Positions 59,711 to 64,000 of a DNA stretch of 64,000 nt are shown here, in pieces (the first letter of the stretch is position 1; each line of letters starts with the position of its first letter). The DNA is taken from assembly GCF_030247185.1 (NCBI RefSeq), contig NC_080572.1:214549435-214613434 (forward strand). Direction: 5' to 3'. Both the position numbers and the translations under genes were made by a program. The notes beneath the pieces are model-generated. The model searched no databases. It had not been told where the DNA came from and saw nothing but the letters and a program-made list of their open reading frames with translations. The stretch comes from Malaya genurostris. Its lineage: Eukaryota > Arthropoda > Insecta > Diptera > Culicidae.

Positions 59711-60369
59711 ACGTAGTACTCATACAATTTTCAAAACCTATAACCTTAAATATAATTAAGAATTATTAATGTAAAAAATGATGGTACAATTAAATATCCA
59801 AGTATCTCAAGAACAGCTACTTTTAGAAGAAAGGATATCATGAACAAATTTATTGCCTTTAACCTTTAATATTCTACTGTTTAAATGATTATCTTTCAAC
59901 GAAAGCTTGAAATTTCAAATATATCTGTAAATTGTTTTAGCTGTAACTTCGTCGTCTTTCAAAAGGCATAGTCATCAATCTGTAGATTTTAATAAGAGCT
60001 TTAAAATAAAAATTATCAAAAAAAATCGAAACCCTGATTTTTTTAAATTTAATTATTTTGGTTCATTTTGAAATTATTGAGAAAATAATAATAATTATAG
60101 AAAATAGAAATTATTATTTTTTGTAGAATGCCCAATTGATTCCCTATAATTTCTTCCTGGACGCCATTTTTGTACGATGAACGGTTTCCGAGTTACAACG
60201 ATTTAAAAAAGGCAATTTTGGTGAAATGCAAAAAATATATACGCCCTTTTTAAAAATCAGTCGTGATTCGAATTGACCTCTTAATCGGTTCAAAATTTAT
60301 GGTTTGCCATACTGAAGCCATGTGTAAAATTTCATTCAAATCGGAGAAGGTCGATTCTGATTTTGTCAC

Positions 60370-63002
60370 TTTTTCGTCTACTTATTCCTGGAATATTCAC
60401 GTGAAAAACACATGCTGATTGATAAAGGAAAAGGTATCATCTCACTGCTAGGTGGATTACGAACGTTTTAAGTTTTAAAAAAATCGTTTTCCTTCCATTT
60501 CGAATTCGATTTAAATTGCGTATTCCTCTCTGATGCCAGGCTCAAGGCGGTGAGGGTAAGGGCAATGAATTACATGATATTTTTGTACTATCATTTGCAT
60601 GAGTTTTAACTGATGATTATTCAGCAGGCAAATATTTGGAAATTTCTTAGGCATTGAAAATAAAATTCTGTTGAAAGAAATAATATCGACTTCGATTTTT
60701 CCCCCATTGAATTATCCCTACTTCATGTTGCTCTCCAGACCTTTGTAAAAGCAGCACAATGAAAACAGTTTTAGCACATGTGGAATATGTGGAACGATAA
60801 AACTGAATTACGCACATAAAAACCATCTAAAGACTGGTTCAAACCCTGCTTTCTCAACAATTCCCCAGAACAACTCTGTCACCCGTGGACATTTTCAAGC
60901 AACAGTTACATTTTTTCTTCGTTAGTAGAAAACTAAATAGCTAGCGGCAAACAGTGTTCGATACAGCTCAGGGTCACGATGCCGTTAAGTGGCAATCACT
61001 TCAAGCGGTGTTGCGCCAAAAACAGAACGGAGGGAATGCTAATTTCCCATCCACCAGAACAAACGGATTTTCTTCTGTGGTCTGGCATACTTCGGATCTT
61101 GTTAATACCCTTTGCCACATACATACTGCCAAGTAGTGTATCGTGTGGGATGGGACCAGACGCCACGAGCGGAAATCTGAATATTTATGATTTGTGGCAT
61201 CCAATTAACACCCAAACGTATCGCATCGCATCGGGTGGAAATGAGTGCGAATGAGAAATCAACCACTTGCGCCGGATTGATGAGTGAGAAATGTGAGTTT
61301 CCGGTTGGCGGTTTACTTGCAAGCATCTGTTGCGGAATATTGCTAACATACTGTTTCGCTGTAGTAAGCGAATGGAGGTCTCAGTGACTCATAAGAATAT
61401 TAAATTGACGTCATCGACAGCAAGTGATGTTTGTTTGACAGCAAGTTTGTCGTAACAAGGTCTTCCTTCGACTTCAGTACCAAGTAAACAATTTATCACG
61501 TAGTCTAATACATGCAATTTTTTGACTTAGTTTTGGGAATTATCTTTAGAACCACGCTGGCCCGTACCCAGAATTTCAGAATTTCGTTTCGAGAGGGACC
61601 AGTCGTTTCGAGTGGGACTAGGTCAAAAATACCAGAAAGAGTCTCTCACCGATTTCTCAGATATTGCTTGGCATATTTCACGAACCTATAATCAAATGAA
61701 AGAAGTTTATTTACTTTAATCGAGATCCAACTTCTAGGTCCGGAAATGAATGTTGAAAATTTCAAATCGTTTTTTGAAATAACGATGCAACGAAAGCAGA
61801 AGCATCTTCTCCATTTGGTTCAAAACTGGTTTAATTTAAAAGTCTTGTTAGTTGGTTATTATAAAAACTTGGCTTAATCCGTGTCCGGTTTTCAGTTGCA
61901 GAAGTAGCGGCAAAACAGAGCGCACATAGATTTACCTGAGATACACATAATGCAAACTTACTTTGGTTATACTGGTTCCGAACGAAACTCACATCAATTT
62001 CTCAGACACGATTTGAAGTTTGGCAACAGATAATTATGTAGGAGATGATTAGGGAACAGAACTTTGAAATTAATGCCACACTAACACAAATCAAGCACTG
62101 TAGCACATTGTTACAGCCTAGCAGTGCAGAGAAACTCCATTCGATTCAATTGAAATTGAATAGTCACAGCCGATTAGTCTGTTGTACTAAAGTTCGTGTT
62201 AAACTCATGCAACACTTAGAATCAACAACACACAGGTCTTTGAAATATATTATGTATCAATATTGATCATTCCAAGGAATTCAATACAAATCGAAAAAGA
62301 CATCACAGTTACACGATCTCATAACGGAACGGGTTACTAATTTAATATTGTTTAATGGATTTCGTTTAGCAGTTGCCTTATTGTTTATTGGCGATATATT
62401 ATTTCATCAGAAAAATGTAGCGTCATAAAATGCGCGCAAAATTCTATCCGCTTCATTTGAACGAACCGTCGCACAAAGCATACCAAGAAAAGCGGACACA
62501 TAGAAACAAGAACTTTTTTCAATGATTGAGCGCAGTGGGTTTACCTCTCGTTATATTGGCTTGTAAAAAAGACTGGACGTAATGGATTTTTGAATCTTTC
62601 ACACTTTGAATATATGCTAATTCAATCGTTATTGTTAGTGATTACTTTTACACTAGAGCTTTAATCATTAGTAATTATGAATGACTAACATGAGGCTATA
62701 TGTATATGTATTGACCAACTTGCTAACCATGTATATGCTTGAGTTTAGTAGCAAGCATGGATTCTCCTTCAAAATAACGATGGAAGACGAAATAACATTC
62801 ATGTATTGTCGATGTCTTTGCCAGTCGTTCACTAGGCCCTTCCCGCCGATGAGATAGAATTTACGTAAAAATATTTACTTGACACGCATGAAAGAGCGCG
62901 GTCGAATTTACTTATCGAATACATTCAATGCCAATATATTCCATTCTAATTGACTTTCATTATCATCTTCGAATAAGTAGAAAGTATTATTTCTGTTGTG
63001 TC
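60370..63002. other. Non-coding, partly unique sequence
   Basis: Just after the palindrome is CACTGCTAGGTGGATTACG (60435-60460), a family terminus. From 60500 on there is no recognised repeat. Overlapping 60-91-codon ORFs at 60954-61387 on both strands have no motifs and probably reflect locally higher GC. Confidence 0.4.
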
Positions 63003-63240
63003 AATAGGATCGTAGCACTAGCCATGTAATCGAAGTTATGCTATGAGTCGACTACGAAGTCTGTTAAAACAGAAAGGCCAAATTTCTCAAAAGAAATGTA
63101 ATTCTAAGACTTCCACACCCAGACATTTTCCTGGTGTGGATTCAGTACTCTCCCATTACGGTTCCGCCACTCCTTGTCTGCGAAGTCTGTTGAAACAAAT
63201 GGTCATATTCAACAATAAATGTAATACCAAGACCTTGCAA
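63003..63240 (+). mobile_element. Two fragments of the second SINE's body
   Basis: 63003-63112: CACTAGCCATGTAAT, AGTCTGTTAAAACAGAAAGG, AAAGAAATGTAATTCTAAGA. 63175-63240: CGAAGTCTGTTGAAACAAAT, AATAAATGTAATACCAAGAC. Both match the body of the SINE at 42562-42690, the second more diverged. They lie in tandem about 170 bp apart. Confidence 0.6.
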
Positions 63241-63803
63241 TGCATTGAATTCAACAGAATTGCACATTATTAGCATTATAAATGACAGTTACTTAGAAAA
63301 TAAACGATATCTTATACAAGACCCATTTTATTGTATTCAACTAGTTTTTATTTCAACAAAAAACCCAATGCTGCATAAATTCGCGTCATTATTTTATATG
63401 TAATTTTTGCTCACGATATAATGCCACCGTGCCCACCGTGCATTTCTCACACCACCTCAATACGAAACAGCAGCGCGCAAGCAATAAAAAAAATGCGGAA
63501 AAGTTTATGTAAACTTTTTCAAATTTCGGTTGTTTTAGCTAATATTTTATAATTTTGAGTTGCATTTTCAGATTCTTTATGAAATTTTGCTACAAACACT
63601 ACTTTTCAGGTCTAAAATCATCCCCGTGGAACGGAACAGTAACCTTTTATACATTTCAAAAACCAATTACGGCTCGGCAAAGCAAAATTTCAAATTCTAA
63701 GAATACTTAGTTATTATAAATTTGATTTCGAAAACTTAAGTGTTTTTTTGTTTTTCGAAAATCGTTCTTGTTTTTAAATAATTCGCATCCCGCTACATTT
63801 CAC
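63241..63803. other. Non-coding gap
   Basis: AT-rich, no feature recognised. Confidence 0.4.
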
Positions 63804-64000
63804 CTTAAGGAGCAAATGCATCTTGACATTAAACGTGTGCATTTACTTCAATGCAATAAGACCAATAATGTTGTTTATATCCAGTTCTATAAAGAGTTGG
63901 ATGCAATTCAATTCGCCGAAGACAATAATAATGTGCACTATGTGGAGCATGAAAATATAAAGTACAACATTCCGGTATATATGGAAGATAGTGCTATAGA
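63804..64000 (+). pseudogene. ORF1-only family, copy 3, 5'-truncated and cut by window edge
   Basis: An open frame from LKEQMHLDIKRVHLLQCN through VYIQFYKELDAIQFAEDNNN, VEHENIKYNIPVYMEDSAI to the last base. It is nearly identical to codons 38 onward of the copy at 33909, so it belongs to the same subfamily, on the opposite strand. The match starts abruptly at about 63801, so the copy is 5'-truncated, a usual result of incomplete reverse transcription. The remainder lies beyond the window, so whether it stays open is unknown. Confidence 0.75.

Larger units (their letters stand above)
56735..60365. mobile_element. Large nested palindromic element with captured coding segment
   Basis: The outer arms at 56735-57030 and about 60060-60365 are reverse complements (for example CTCCGATTTGAATGAAACTT against AAATTTCATTCAAATCGGAG, and TGTACAAAAACGGCG against a CGCCATTTTTGTACGATG form). 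The inner arms at 58930-59205 and 59768-60015 are also reverse complements (AACCTACAGATTGATGGCTA against ATCAATCTGTAGATTTTAAT, and GAAAGGATATCATGA in both). The right arm is continuous, but the left is split by 57047-58928. The loop (59206-59767) is unique and contains a decayed protein-coding segment. A transcript would fold into a very long hairpin. No transposase was seen and the superfamily is unknown. Confidence 0.75.

Noticed and set aside
60954..61387. Cluster of overlapping ORFs on both strands as a host exon
   Set aside because: Several frames are open at once, which suggests local base composition rather than one real frame; no domain was recognised.

Overview
This looks like a gene-poor stretch of insect nuclear DNA, most likely from a mosquito (Culicidae). 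It is AT-rich, has no long host ORF, and is built almost entirely from transposable elements inserted into and beside one another. The mosquito assignment rests on the repertoire: Jockey-clade LINEs, a Feilai-like tRNA SINE ending in poly-A, a second tRNA-headed SINE, mariner, a Helitron-like tail and many short inverted-repeat elements. The species cannot be fixed from the sequence alone. I found no convincing host protein-coding gene, functional tRNA or rRNA gene, CRISPR array or viral insertion.

Layout, left to right. 1-6 kb: a LINE endonuclease fragment at the left edge, a decayed reverse transcriptase, and a complete 1.1-kb element that carries only a LINE-type ORF1 (4647-5752). 9-12 kb: a multiply deleted Jockey element with its own 15-bp target-site duplication. 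14.9-20.7 kb: a terminal-inverted-repeat element split by a full-length, apparently intact Jockey element (15298-20128, both ORFs open, 12-bp target-site duplication, 24-nt poly-A, and a (TA)n tract in the 3' UTR). 21.9-26 kb: SINE parts and a composite repeat containing a 329-bp tandem array. 28.7-30.2 kb: a Feilai-like SINE, a (TA)n tract and a Helitron-like element. 32.9-34.0 kb: a second ORF1-only element, broken, with an 11-bp target-site duplication. 36.1-37.9 kb: an inverted-repeat element containing a long hairpin. 40.3-40.7 kb: a relic of an uncharacterised insect protein family. 42.5 kb: the most complete copy of the second SINE. 44.4-45.2 kb: a degenerate short-motif repeat field. 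48.7-49.4 kb: a fold-back element carrying a tRNA-Arg-like module. 51.8-53.7 kb: a dead mariner with another element inside it. 53.8-54.1 kb: a small MITE. 56.7-60.4 kb: a multiply nested palindrome whose loop holds a decayed coding segment from what appears to be the same protein family as the 40-kb relic. 63.0-63.2 kb: SINE fragments. 63.8-64.0 kb: a third ORF1-only-family copy running off the right edge.

The most interesting result is the ORF1-only family. Two copies share the same 5' and 3' ends, each has its own target-site duplication, and neither has a reverse transcriptase. This implies a non-autonomous, protein-coding retroelement, comparable in logic to mammalian HAL1 elements, moved by a partner LINE. 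The second theme is inverted-repeat architecture (8.8, 36.9, 49.2 and 56.7-60.4 kb), which could yield hairpin RNAs if transcribed.

Limits: all homology calls come from reading motifs by eye, and no database search was run. Boundaries given to the base are supported by target-site duplications or terminal repeats seen in the sequence; the others are approximate.
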